From contig QCHR01000003.1 of the NCBI GenBank assembly GCA_003277985.1, forward strand, positions 1 to 64,000: DNA of 64,000 bases, written 5' to 3'. Made by a program: the position numbers and the translations under genes. The notes beneath the pieces were generated by a model, which did no database searches, was not told the origin of the DNA, and worked only from the letters and a program-made list of their open reading frames with translations. The stretch is from Prochlorococcus sp. AG-402-G06. GTDB lineage: Bacteria; Cyanobacteriota; Cyanobacteriia; PCC-6307; Cyanobiaceae. Numbering within the stretch: the first letter of the stretch is position 1; each line of letters begins with the position of its first letter. Shown here piece by piece: positions 7,787 to 15,720 of this stretch.

Positions 7787-7993
7787 ATGATCAGCAGTAT
7801 CTATTTATATTCAATTTTTATAATAATTGCCACTAGTACTATCATATATTTATTTTTCAATTTTAGACCTGGCAAAAACGCTCTTAGCAATAAAATTGTT
7901 TTAAAGAATTTATTAGAAAGTTTAGATGTGGAATTACCTGATGAATTGAAAGCATTAGATAATTCTTCTACTGATCCTACCAATTTTTCATAG
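7787..7993 (+). CDS. Membrane-anchored small protein
   Basis: A 68-residue ORF with one N-terminal transmembrane helix (IYLYSIFIIIATSTIIYLFF), a basic collar (RPGKNALSNK) and a short acidic amphipathic tail (LLESLDVELPDELKALDN). The tail reads like a genuine helix pair. The opposite frame (7801-7983) is the antisense shadow. It is followed by another small plus-strand ORF at 8010. Confidence 0.5.
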   Translation: MISSIYLYSIFIIIATSTIIYLFFNFRPGKNALSNKIVLKNLLESLDVELPDELKALDNSSTDPTNFS

Positions 7994-8009
7994 TTTGCAC
8001 TAGTATTTA

Positions 8010-8180
8010 ATGTCCAAATTCAACTTTGATGATACAGAAACATCTGGCATTTGGTGGTCTACTAATGTTTCTATTAGAGATCTATGCTTAGAACTTAAGG
8101 AGGATACAAGTTGTGATGATAGTCAAATAGTTGAATTGCTTAGATCAATAGCAGAATCAATAGATGTGAATGGTTTATAA
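8010..8180 (+). CDS. Small acidic soluble protein
   Basis: A 56-residue ORF (MSKFNFDDTETSGIWWSTNV..., then DLCLELKEDTSCDDSQIVEL). Acidic, with two cysteines and a Trp-Trp pair, and probably an amphipathic C-terminal helix (LLRSIAESIDVNGL). It begins 16 bases after the preceding membrane microprotein on the same strand, so the two may form a small operon. Function unknown. Confidence 0.5.
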   Translation: MSKFNFDDTETSGIWWSTNVSIRDLCLELKEDTSCDDSQIVELLRSIAESIDVNGL

Positions 8181-8207
8181 GTTAATATTTTTCAAAATCA
8201 TATCAAC

Positions 8208-9248
8208 TTAATATTTATCCCATTGTAGTTTCCATTGGGATGCTTTCCACTGTCTTGACCATGAACTTCTTTCTTTATTCTGATATTCAAGTTTTTCGTT
8301 AAGCCAATCTTTAAGAGATGTAGGCACAATATTTAACTCATTTTGAATGATTTTAAGTTTATTCATATCTGCGCCATATCCAGATCGTTCAATCCAATCC
8401 GCCATTACTCCTATGTCGTATTCCAAAAGCTTAATTGCAACTCTCGGTATCATTAAATAATTAGTTTGAAACCCTTCTGATGAAACTATTCTTTGAAGCG
8501 TCATTGCCATTTCAAGGCCTGTTAACTCCTCACCAGCTATATTTATAGATTGATTTTTATATTTCTCAGGTTTCGACAAAACACCTCTTACCCATTTACC
8601 TATATCGTCAACTGCGATTGTTTGCCACTTAAAATTCTTCCCTACTATTCCGGGAAACACTTTTTTTGAAATTGTATATCCTGGTAATTTATTTTCAAAA
8701 TTTTCAAAGTAGCTAACAGGTCTTAAGACAGTTGTGATTTTTGATAGATCTAATTTTTTAATATATTCTTCTATATCCCATTTGCTAGTAAAATGTCCCG
8801 GAGCAGGATCATTTTTTATTGGATCTTTGGCTTTACAAATTGAGCTAAATATAAAGTGATTTAGTTGTCCTGATTCGTATGCAATTTTAACTTGATTTAT
8901 CAAGTTAAGTCCTTGTTCCAATTCATAAGACCTTACAATACTCCCTCTAAATAATTTCCAACCTTTTGTAGGGGTTGTATTTCCAAAAATAACGTCAACT
9001 CCCTTAAAAGCTTTATAAAGGCTTTTAGGATCCATTAAATCCCCTTTAACTACTTCAACATTATTAAGACTTCCAAGCTCTAGAGCTTTTAAGCTTTTTG
9101 TATTTCTTGTGATTGCACGTATTTTAAATTTGTTTGTTTTACTTAGTTCTTTTACTACTCCCATGCCTTGACGACTGGTAGACATAGTTACTGCTATGAG
9201 AGATTTTCTAATTACATCTGACTCAATAATTTCACCAATCTCAATCAC
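8208..9248 (-). CDS. NmrA-like atypical SDR (NAD(P)-binding)
   Basis: A 346-residue protein of the NmrA/atypical SDR type. It has a Rossmann N-terminus, an Arg-rich segment after strand 2 (IRAITRNTKS), VEVVKGDLMDPKSL at strand 3, VDVIFGNTTP at strand 4 and HFIFSSICKAKDP at strand 5, followed by the TVLRPVSYFENF element typical of NmrA-like proteins. The nucleotide loop is unusual: VTMSTSRQGMGVVKEL where GATGxxG is normal, so cofactor binding may be altered. Such proteins often act as redox sensors or as isoflavone-reductase-like enzymes; the substrate is unknown. The extra C-terminal segment is tryptophan-rich (SSWSRQWKASQWKLQW). Confidence 0.8.
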   Translation of the reverse strand: MIEIGEIIESDVIRKSLIAVTMSTSRQGMGVVKELSKTNKFKIRAITRNTKSLKALELGSLNNVEVVKGDLMDPKSLYKAFKGVDVIFGNTTPTKGWKLFRGSIVRSYELEQGLNLINQVKIAYESGQLNHFIFSSICKAKDPIKNDPAPGHFTSKWDIEEYIKKLDLSKITTVLRPVSYFENFENKLPGYTISKKVFPGIVGKNFKWQTIAVDDIGKWVRGVLSKPEKYKNQSINIAGEELTGLEMAMTLQRIVSSEGFQTNYLMIPRVAIKLLEYDIGVMADWIERSGYGADMNKLKIIQNELNIVPTSLKDWLNEKLEYQNKERSSWSRQWKASQWKLQWDKY

Positions 9249-9344
9249 GATGAAAACCTAATTTATTAAGAAATTTATATCATAAATGAATTTATGTAAA
9301 GTTGTTGTGCTTTTTTTGCTCAAGATGTTAGTTGACTAGAGGAA

Positions 9345-9671
9345 TTGAATGGATTTAACGATTTGGTGGATGACTTTTCTTCTGTTTGGCATTTCGTAAA
9401 GGAATGTTTTAATTGCTTTTATAGCTTCCAAATATTGGCTATGTATTCATTAGTTCTAAGTTTGATCATTATGGCAAATGAAGTTCTTGCAGAAATGGAT
9501 AGACAAAACATTATCTTTGATGTTGTCGACGGCATTCCACCATCAGGAGATGAATCCGAAGAAATTAGATTCTTTCGTTCCCAAATAGAATCTGATAATT
9601 TGATGCTTGAATATTCAGCAGAAGAGTTGGGTTTTAATAATGTGTTATTTGAATACCTAAGTCAGGGATAA
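9345..9671 (+). CDS. Small protein with one hydrophobic segment
   Basis: A frame of 108 residues opening with TTG at 9345, or about 76 residues if translation starts at ATG 9441 (MYSLVLSLIIMANEVLAEMD). A GAGG sequence lies immediately before the TTG, but with spacing of only about 2 bases, so the start is undecided. The C-terminal half is acidic and helical (SGDESEEIRFFRSQIESDNLMLEY). The later start would place a hydrophobic or signal-like helix at the N-terminus, which I favour slightly. Function unknown. Confidence 0.55.
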   Translation: MNGFNDLVDDFSSVWHFVKECFNCFYSFQILAMYSLVLSLIIMANEVLAEMDRQNIIFDVVDGIPPSGDESEEIRFFRSQIESDNLMLEYSAEELGFNNVLFEYLSQG

Positions 9672-9692
9672 ACGCGTACATAAATTGTAAAT

Positions 9693-10094
9693 TTAATCTA
9701 ATCCTTGGAATAATTCTTTGTGTACTGCAAATGTATGGTATAAACATGTCCCATTTTCTGGGGATAATCGTTCACCGTCTTTATTCCATGCCAAAGTGCA
9801 GACTAGGTCTCCATCCCATTTTACTTTATGTTCATTAACTTCCTTGGACCAAACTCTGACGCTGCTAAAATGTTCTGGCATATGGGCACCTATCTTTCTG
9901 CAAATTTCACATAGAACTGATAATATTGGTGGCTTCGTATCTAATTGAAGATCTTTAGTAAGTGACGGTTGATTAAATACACCTATATATCTAATGTGAT
10001 CAATAATCCTTTGTTCTTTATTATTTAAGTTAGCTTTTTTACATGCTTCATCAAATTCATCGACTGGTGTTATTGGACGTATGTTAGAAACCAC
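9693..10094 (-). CDS. Conserved-looking hypothetical protein
   Basis: A 133-residue soluble protein. The N-terminal half is helical (DEFDEACKKANLNNKEQR, then a segment with LCEICRKIGAHMPEHF). The C-terminal half looks like a beta-rich domain (VRVWSKEVNEHKVKWDGD, then CTLAWNKDGERLSPENG). Paired Cys residues (CEIC) and several Trp and His are notable, but no zinc ribbon is complete. It is probably a picocyanobacterial orphan family. Confidence 0.65.
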   Translation of the reverse strand: MVSNIRPITPVDEFDEACKKANLNNKEQRIIDHIRYIGVFNQPSLTKDLQLDTKPPILSVLCEICRKIGAHMPEHFSSVRVWSKEVNEHKVKWDGDLVCTLAWNKDGERLSPENGTCLYHTFAVHKELFQGLD

Positions 10095-10408
10095 TTTAAA
10101 CCTTCAAATTATATTTTATTATCATATATTACTAAATACATCTTCATTTCTATTATATTATTGATAGATGAATTAAGAAATAAATTATAATTTTGATCTT
10201 TTTTTCTATTTATTTGAAATATTGAATCTTGAAGACAAACTTCAGATTGCAAACCTTTCATGAATTTGAGTTTCACTGTGTTTTCTTCATGATTCGGTTT
10301 CTAAAGCCAGTCATAGCTTACTTAAGCTGGAACTAAATGTTACAAATTAAAATATCAATGGTCATATCCCCAGATGACTGGTATTTATATTGGGTCTTAC
10401 TAAAGAAC

Positions 10409-10558
10409 ATGCTTCCTTTAACTTTCGCTGGACTACTAAGTACGCCAGCTCCTACTGCTCCAATCATAGGTATTGCTTTTATGGCCCTATTTGGAATTAT
10501 GGCTGTCGTAGTTGGCCCTAATTACGATGGTTTTAATGATCCAAATACATCTAAATAA
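10409..10558 (+). CDS. STPAPTA-type membrane microprotein, copy 1
   Basis: The frame is open from ATG 10337 (73 residues), but the in-frame ATG at 10409 gives a 49-residue protein that aligns end to end with the gene at 10849. Shared pieces are AGL(L/T)STPAPTA, a 20-residue membrane helix, then VGP(N/D)YDG(F/M)N and a short Lys-ending tail. The extra 24 residues of the long form have no counterpart in copy 2, so I choose 10409. A single-span membrane protein of unknown role, of a size comparable to small photosystem subunits, though it matches none I can name. A hairpin terminator follows. Confidence 0.6.
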   Translation: MLPLTFAGLLSTPAPTAPIIGIAFMALFGIMAVVVGPNYDGFNDPNTSK

Positions 10559-10578
10559 TTAGATTATCTAGCAAATTT

Positions 10579-10617
10579 AGTGGGTTTATATGATTTACAT
10601 GTTTACCCACTTTTTTT
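10579..10617 (+). terminator. Intrinsic terminator after STPAPTA copy 1
   Basis: Inverted repeat AGTGGGT (10579-10585) and ACCCACT (10605-10611) with a loop of about 19 bases, followed by an uninterrupted T-run to 10617. It is the best GC-containing rho-independent terminator in the window and it separates the two paralogous microprotein genes into different transcripts. Confidence 0.8.
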
Positions 10618-10848
10618 GTGTTTTAAAATAATCACTTTAAAATGAAATGATTCCATTAGGATTAATTCTCTAAATCATACGTGTACTATTAATAAATCAA
10701 TATGTATAGAATATTTTCTAGCATTTAAACAATAGTTTCTTCTTTGTGTATCAAAATGTCGATTTTAAGCTTTTTAGTTCAAAACCAGTTAATAATTAAT
10801 TAATTTATTCCTTTTTCTGCTATTTATAACTAGCTTTATTTATCTTTT

Positions 10849-10998
10849 ATGGGCAATTTGTTATTTGCTGGTCTTACTAGTACTCCAGCACCAACTGCCG
10901 TTCTAGTTGGAGTTGCGTCAATTGCATTATTTGCAATTGTAGGATTAATGGTTGGTCCAGACTACGATGGGATGAATGCTCCAGAGGTGAAAAAGTAG
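10849..10998 (+). CDS. STPAPTA-type membrane microprotein, copy 2
   Basis: A 49-residue ORF (MGNLLFAGLTSTPAPTAVLV..., then VGPDYDGMNAPEVKK). A Ser-Thr-Pro-Ala-Pro-Thr-Ala head precedes one membrane helix and an acidic loop with a conserved Tyr-Asp-Gly. Same architecture and length as the gene at 10409. It lies about 290 bases downstream, with its own AT-rich upstream region and a hairpin after the stop. Function unknown; thylakoid or cytoplasmic membrane location cannot be told from sequence. Confidence 0.65.
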   Translation: MGNLLFAGLTSTPAPTAVLVGVASIALFAIVGLMVGPDYDGMNAPEVKK

Positions 10999-11024
10999 AG
11001 ACTATAATTTTTAAGATTTACTGG

Positions 11025-11068
11025 AATAACTAAGATAAATTATTTATTATTTTTCTTAGTTATTTTTT
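11025..11068. terminator. Bidirectional hairpin terminator
   Basis: A 10-base perfect inverted repeat AATAACTAAG (11025-11034) and CTTAGTTATT (11055-11064), flanked by T-rich sequence after the right arm and A/T sequence between the arms. It sits between the convergent STPAPTA copy 2 and the P-loop kinase gene; the right arm overlaps the kinase stop codon. It probably ends transcripts from the left and possibly from both sides. Confidence 0.6.
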
Positions 11069-11667
11069 ATTTCATCTAAATTCTTAACTAATTTACTATA
11101 GGAATTTTTATCCACTGGATTTAAAAGCATTACTTTATTACAATTAAGAAAGTTTTGAATGTTTAGATAAAATAAATTCCATGACTTATTAAATTTTTTT
11201 ATGACTTCATTTATATTTCTTCCTCTTTCAGATTGATCTCGTTGTAGTCTTCTTTTAAAACAGATTTGTTTTTTATCCTCACATATAATATTTATAGTTT
11301 CATGATAGTTTAGATCTAATCTATGAGCGAATATTCCTTCTAATATGATTATTTGATTTTCTAAATTATAGTTAACCCTTTTTTTTAATATTGATGTGTG
11401 TTTTCTCTTGAAGTCGTATTTATAAAATGAAATTATCTCCTCTTTATTATATATGGAACTAAGTGTATTCATTAATTTCTTTTGTTTTATACTTATAGGT
11501 CTATCATAAATATCATATAAAAATATAGATAGAAATCGGATAAATATGTTATCCCTATAATATGAATCTGTCTTAATAACTATTGAATTAGAATATAAAG
11601 CAGATAATTTTTTACTTAAAATTGACTTTCCAGAGCCTGATGGTCCTGTAATAACAATAGTTTTCAT
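11056..11667 (-). CDS. Uridine kinase-like P-loop kinase
   Basis: A 203-residue P-loop protein with Walker A at the N-terminus (VITGPSGSGKSILSKKL). IKTDSYYRDN follows, the position where uridine kinase and phosphoribulokinase have their catalytic Asp and substrate-binding Tyr. A Walker B-like strand is IIILEGIFAHR. A lid-like region follows (FKRRLQRDQSERGRN) with the R-R-x-x-R-D pattern of uridine kinases. The likely activity is phosphorylation of uridine or a related small molecule; no chaperone or CTP domain is fused. AT-rich codon use is in line with its neighbours. Confidence 0.8.
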   Translation of the reverse strand: MKTIVITGPSGSGKSILSKKLSALYSNSIVIKTDSYYRDNIFIRFLSIFLYDIYDRPISIKQKKLMNTLSSIYNKEEIISFYKYDFKRKHTSILKKRVNYNLENQIIILEGIFAHRLDLNYHETINIICEDKKQICFKRRLQRDQSERGRNINEVIKKFNKSWNLFYLNIQNFLNCNKVMLLNPVDKNSYSKLVKNLDEIKNN

Positions 11668-11725
11668 TATATAGTTATTACTAATATATATAATATAATT
11701 TAAATATAATCTAAATATTAGGTTA

Positions 11726-11866
11726 CTAGGCTATTTTATTGTAATTAAGTTCTTCTGTCGTCCAGTTTCTATTATTAAATCTGTTTTCAATAAATCTTAA
11801 AACTAGTATTATTACAGGAATATGCATAAGTCCACCTATTAGCACGGTGATTTGGTCGTAAGGCAT
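11726..11866 (-). CDS. Single-span membrane microprotein
   Basis: A 46-residue ORF: a hydrophobic helix (ITVLIGGLMHIPVIILVLRF) followed by a polar tail rich in Asn/Arg (ENRFNNRNWTTEELNYNK). It lies about 60 bases upstream of the P-loop kinase on the same strand and may share its transcript. Function unknown. Confidence 0.45.
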   Translation of the reverse strand: MPYDQITVLIGGLMHIPVIILVLRFIENRFNNRNWTTEELNYNKIA

Positions 11867-11965
11867 AATCCTTTTATTTAGCTATTATCAATATACTTTA
11901 TTAATCATTTGTCATCATAGCATGTATCTTTTAGTCATATAAGAAATTATATATTTAAGTATAAA

Positions 11966-12193
11966 TTACATCATTTCAGACAATTCCTTTTCGAAAAACC
12001 AATTTATTTCACCATTCCTAAGTTTAACAACTAGTCCAAATTGATTTCCATCAACCATTTTGTATCCGACTAGTTCGACTACAGGTTCCTTTTTTATTAT
12101 TTCCAGAATATGTTTTGGTAAACGATCTTTTACTTCACTAATTTCGACTCTTAAATTTTGACCCTTTTGAAGAGTTGATGAATCTCTTATCAT
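11966..12193 (-). CDS. DUF2862 family small protein
   Basis: A 75-residue soluble protein matching the cyanobacterial DUF2862 pattern: QKGQNLRVEISEVKDRLP at the start, then VELVGYKMVDGNQFGLVVKL and a C-terminal EINWFFEKEL. Probably a small beta-barrel-like domain. The family is confined largely to cyanobacteria and has no established biochemical role. It is followed on the same strand by the microprotein at 11726 and preceded by the DUF1330-like gene at 12217, so a small operon is plausible. Confidence 0.8.
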   Translation of the reverse strand: MIRDSSTLQKGQNLRVEISEVKDRLPKHILEIIKKEPVVELVGYKMVDGNQFGLVVKLRNGEINWFFEKELSEMM

Positions 12194-12216
12194 ATTTATT
12201 ATTCCTATTTATTTAG

Positions 12217-12507
12217 TTATCCAATTATTGATAGCGATAATTGGTTTTCAATTCCACTATATTTAATATATTCTTGAAATTCTGATGAATTAAATGCCCT
12301 TTGAGCAGCAGCTTTAGATTCAAATTCAACTATTACCCCTAATTGACCACCATCCCATTCGTTTAAATCTGAATTTTGATTCACATCTTTAGCAATAATT
12401 GTTCCACCTACTGATCTAAGCCATGGAACCACGGTTTTTACATATTCGATGAATTGCGCCGTGCTTTCAATTTTGGCCTGCTTGAGCCAATAGCCCTTAG
12501 TTCCCAT
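12217..12507 (-). CDS. DUF1330-like (dimeric alpha-beta barrel) protein
   Basis: A 96-residue protein with the ferredoxin-like alpha-beta barrel pattern of DUF1330 proteins: KGYWLKQAKI strand, FIEYVKTVVPWLRSVGG helix and turn, GGQLGVIVEFESKAAAQRAF second strand and helix, and a final FQEYIKYSG segment. Family members are small dimeric proteins of poorly known function. The internal motif TIIAKDVN is in the place where related proteins have a conserved Arg/Gly turn. 23 bases separate it from the DUF2862 gene. Confidence 0.75.
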   Translation of the reverse strand: MGTKGYWLKQAKIESTAQFIEYVKTVVPWLRSVGGTIIAKDVNQNSDLNEWDGGQLGVIVEFESKAAAQRAFNSSEFQEYIKYSGIENQLSLSIIG

Positions 12508-12705
12508 TTCTTAATTTTTTCTTTAGATTCTCTCATGGCTTGGGCTCATTCGGTTCAAGAACGGAAATTATTTAATGTTGGTACTTTGTAAGTATTTTTA
12601 CTATTCTTTTGACTTAATACTTTGAAAATCTATACTTTTATTTATTAATCAGGATGAAAATATATTTAGAATAATTCTAATTATATTTGCTCACATTTTA
12701 TTTAG

Positions 12706-12933
12706 TTAATTTATAGGGTTTATTGTTTCAAGTTTTGCCTTTAACTGTATCGCAAGATGTTGTCGACCGACTGCTAGTACTTTAAGAGTGTCTTCATGCA
12801 TCCTTAATTGTGCATCTGCAACCTGCATTCCTTTGACGAGCTCTTGGACTTCTTTTGGCATACTTTTAAGATCATATTTTTTATCTTCAAATGTTAAAAT
12901 TGCTTCCCTTTCGTTTGATGTGCTACTTGACAT
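12706..12933 (-). CDS. DUF6447-like small protein
   Basis: A 75-residue protein: a short beta segment (AILTFEDKKYDLKSMP) followed by a long helix (EVQELVKGMQVADAQLRMHE...LAVGRQHLAIQLKAKL). This arrangement is familiar from small cyanobacterial proteins of the DUF6447 type; the name is given with moderate certainty. No membrane span. It lies between the ABC exporter gene and the DUF1330-like gene on the same strand. Confidence 0.65.
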   Translation of the reverse strand: MSSSTSNEREAILTFEDKKYDLKSMPKEVQELVKGMQVADAQLRMHEDTLKVLAVGRQHLAIQLKAKLETINPIN

Positions 12934-12977
12934 TCAATTAATATTTAATTCTATATAATATACCATCGATTACATTC

Positions 12978-14714
12978 TTAAAAGCTCTTAATAAATTGTT
13001 TATCGCAAAACTCTTTATATCTTCCTTGCCTGTTAATTAATTCTTTATGATTGCCTACTTCACATATTTTCCCTTTCTCAATCACTGCTATTTTATCTGC
13101 CTTTTGTATTGTTGATAATCTATGGGCGATTACTACGACTGTTCGACTATGCATAGCTTGTTTAAGACCTTTTTGTACTGATTCCTCAGCTTCCGCATCC
13201 AAAGAGCTAGTAGCTTCATCTAGTAATAAAATCGTTGGATCTCCTAGTAAAGCTCTTGCAATTGATATTCTCTGTAATTGACCTCCAGAGAGATTAGTAC
13301 CTCTTTCTTCTATAAATGTTTCATAACCATCGGGGAATTGCTCAATAAAATCGTGAGCATTTGCAATTTTTGCTGCATTTACAATGTTTTCTCTTGTCGT
13401 CGGTCTTCCAAATCTAATCGCTTCAGCAATGGTTCCTGAAAATATAAATGTTTTTTGTGGAACTATACCTATTAATCTTCGTAAATAGTTTGTATTTACA
13501 TTATCCAAATTGTATTCATCAATAAATATTGATCCCTTATTTGGCTCTATGAATTTTAAAATTAATGAAAAGATAGTGCTTTTACCTGCTCCCGAGGGAC
13601 CAACTAAGGCAATAATTTTACCACTATCTATATCTAAACTTATATCTTTTATTACGTCATTATCCTGGCTATATGAAAAAAATACATTCTTAAATGTAAT
13701 CTTACCATCTATCTTATTGGGTATAAAACCTCTATCAATTTTCGATATTTCTTGTGGATTCTTTGTTATTTCATTTAACCGTCTAAGTGATGCTTGTCCT
13801 TGCTTTAATTCGTTATAATTGGTCGTTATATGGCTTATTGGATCTATTAACATTATTAATGCTGTAAAATAACTGCCGAATTCTTCGTTAGTCATACCCC
13901 CACTTTGTATTCTAAATGTTCCAATCGCGAGAATACTCAAAATACCTATTACTTCTATTAATCCAACTATTGGATGTTGAAGAGCTACAAGTTTAAGCAT
14001 ATTAAATTTAGCTTCTTTGTGTAATTCAACTTGTTTATCAAAATCATTCTGCAACCAATCTTCAACAGCAAATGCTTTAACCATTGGCAGCCCTTGAATT
14101 GCCTCGGAAAGCAAACCTGCTAAAGAACTAATTTTGTTTTGACTTCTTTCGGATGCTTTTAAGACTCTCCCTCCAAAATCACTAACTAATAATGCAATTA
14201 ATGGAGCTAATATGATTGTTGCGAGTGATAAATTCCAGTCAATAAATATCATGTACCCAAATACTGCTAATAATTGAAATATCGAAGGTGTCGTGTCTTG
14301 AATAGATTTATAAATAACTTCTCCAACTCGATCAACATCCTCAGTTAGTCTGTAAGCTATATCTCCAGATGAGAGTTTTTCTATGAAAAGAATATTACTT
14401 TTTTGAAGTTTTCTAAATAGTGTTGTTCTAAGATCTTGGCTTAATGATAATGCGGGTTTTGCAAGGAGACTATCTTGTAGATATTGTGCAGTTTTTTGAA
14501 TGATAAATACAATTAATGCTTGTAAAATTACGGTTAAAACTAGTTTTATATTTCCTTGACCAATAGCGGGTATTAACTTTCCAGATAACCATGCAAGTAT
14601 TGGCCAACAAATAACGTATACAAACATGTTTATTCCACCCAGCAACAAAATTGGCAAATGTCCCTTGAGTCTCTTTATCAGGTAAATGAAATTTATTTTG
14701 TTTTTTTGTGTCAT
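12978..14714 (-). CDS. MsbA/ABCB-type ABC exporter, half-transporter
   Basis: A 578-residue fused permease-ATPase. The N-terminal half (about residues 18-320) has six predicted membrane helices. The ATPase half contains Walker A GPSGAGKST (372-380), a Q-loop region with IVPQKTFIFSGTI, signature LSGGQ (475-479), Walker B ILLLDE (495-500) followed by ATSSLD, and the H-loop VVIAHRLSTI. This matches homodimeric exporters of the MsbA/LmrA type, which flip lipids, lipopolysaccharide core or drugs. The cargo cannot be fixed from sequence; lipid A or lipid flipping is likely in this genome. It is divergent from the S4-domain gene, and the 38 bases between them must carry both promoters. Confidence 0.9.
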   Translation of the reverse strand: MTQKNKINFIYLIKRLKGHLPILLLGGINMFVYVICWPILAWLSGKLIPAIGQGNIKLVLTVILQALIVFIIQKTAQYLQDSLLAKPALSLSQDLRTTLFRKLQKSNILFIEKLSSGDIAYRLTEDVDRVGEVIYKSIQDTTPSIFQLLAVFGYMIFIDWNLSLATIILAPLIALLVSDFGGRVLKASERSQNKISSLAGLLSEAIQGLPMVKAFAVEDWLQNDFDKQVELHKEAKFNMLKLVALQHPIVGLIEVIGILSILAIGTFRIQSGGMTNEEFGSYFTALIMLIDPISHITTNYNELKQGQASLRRLNEITKNPQEISKIDRGFIPNKIDGKITFKNVFFSYSQDNDVIKDISLDIDSGKIIALVGPSGAGKSTIFSLILKFIEPNKGSIFIDEYNLDNVNTNYLRRLIGIVPQKTFIFSGTIAEAIRFGRPTTRENIVNAAKIANAHDFIEQFPDGYETFIEERGTNLSGGQLQRISIARALLGDPTILLLDEATSSLDAEAEESVQKGLKQAMHSRTVVVIAHRLSTIQKADKIAVIEKGKICEVGNHKELINRQGRYKEFCDKQFIKSF

Positions 14715-14752
14715 TCCATCAAACTATCAGTGTTTAATTTAAATGTACGTAT

Positions 14753-15016
14753 ATGAAATTAGATCAATTTCTAAAATTTATTGGTGTCGTTCAGACTGGA
14801 GGAGAAGCAAAATTGATTATTAAATCAGGAAAAATATCAGTTAATGGCATAGTTGAAAACAGAAGAGGGAGAAAATTAATTGATGGTGATCAAATTAATT
14901 TTGCAAATGAAACATACATAGTTTCAAATTCTGATCCTCTAGGCCGTAAGTTGGCAAGAAGCGAAAATGAGGAGCTAGCGTGCGTAAACCAGTCATCGCA
15001 GGGAATTGGAAAATGA
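14753..15016 (+). CDS. S4-domain RNA-binding protein
   Basis: An 87-residue protein that is essentially one S4 RNA-binding domain of the YbcJ/RlbA type: [20 protein letters not shown], then [20 protein letters not shown] and [14 protein letters not shown]. Related proteins bind structured RNA or the ribosome. The last 37 bases overlap the start of tpiA in another frame, so the two are translationally linked, and the Shine-Dalgarno of tpiA lies inside this gene. First gene of a tight S4-tpiA-folP cluster. Confidence 0.85.
   Translation: MKLDQFLKFIGVVQTGGEAKLIIKSGKISVNGIVENRRGRKLIDGDQINFANETYIVSNSDPLGRKLARSENEELACVNQSSQGIGK
14969..14974 (+). promoter_or_regulatory. Shine-Dalgarno for tpiA
   Basis: GAGGAG lies 5 bases before GTG 14980, inside the S4 gene. 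It decides the GTG start of tpiA over later candidates. Confidence 0.75.
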
Positions 15017-15720
15017 ACATGACTTGTACTCAGGCGATAGAGTACATGGGGGTATTGATGCCATTATTGAAAGATATACCCAAAAAAGATAGGGAAGTTG
15101 TTATTGCACCCCCATTTACAGCCTTGTACCCTCTCTCTGAGTTCATTAAGGACAAAAGTGAATATCTTTCTTTATCTAGCCAAAATGTTCATTGGGAGGA
15201 TAGTGGAGCCTATACAGCCGAGGTTTCTCCTCTCATGCTTAATGAGCTTTCTGTTAAATGTGCAATTGTTGGGCATAGTGAACCACGCAAATATTTTAGT
15301 GAAAGTGATGAACAAATAAATAAGAGAGCCCAATCGGCTCAGGATCATCAATTAATTCCAATTGTTTGTGTTGGGGAAACTATCGAACAAAGAGAGCTTG
15401 GTGAAGCTGAAAGAGTTATTAGAAGGCAAGTTGATCAGGGTCTTGAAGGCATTGATTTAAAAAGGCTAATTGTCGCTTATGAACCAATTTGGGCAATAGG
15501 AACTGGGAAAACATGTGAAGCAAACGAGGCTAATAGGATTTGTGGTTTGATTCGTAAATGGACTGGTTACGAAGATGTAATTATTCAATACGGTGGATCA
15601 GTTAAATCAAATAATATTGATGAGATTATGTCTATGTCTGATATTGATGGTGTATTAGTTGGTGGAGCCTCTTTAGATCCTAAAAATTTTGCAAGAATTG
15701 CTAACTACGAAACAAAATAA
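14980..15720 (+). CDS. tpiA: Triosephosphate isomerase
   Basis: A 246-residue TIM-barrel enzyme interconverting glyceraldehyde 3-phosphate and dihydroxyacetone phosphate in the Calvin cycle and glycolysis. Landmarks are AGNWKMN with the catalytic Lys, [10 protein letters not shown] with the catalytic His, [13 protein letters not shown] with the catalytic Glu and flexible loop, and the phosphate-binding IIQYGGSVK and [10 protein letters not shown]. The length is normal. The GTG start is supported by a good Shine-Dalgarno at 14969. It overlaps the S4 gene by 37 bases and folP by 32 bases, both in different frames, so translation of the three is likely coupled. Confidence 0.97.
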   Translation: MRKPVIAGNWKMNMTCTQAIEYMGVLMPLLKDIPKKDREVVIAPPFTALYPLSEFIKDKSEYLSLSSQNVHWEDSGAYTAEVSPLMLNELSVKCAIVGHSEPRKYFSESDEQINKRAQSAQDHQLIPIVCVGETIEQRELGEAERVIRRQVDQGLEGIDLKRLIVAYEPIWAIGTGKTCEANEANRICGLIRKWTGYEDVIIQYGGSVKSNNIDEIMSMSDIDGVLVGGASLDPKNFARIANYETK

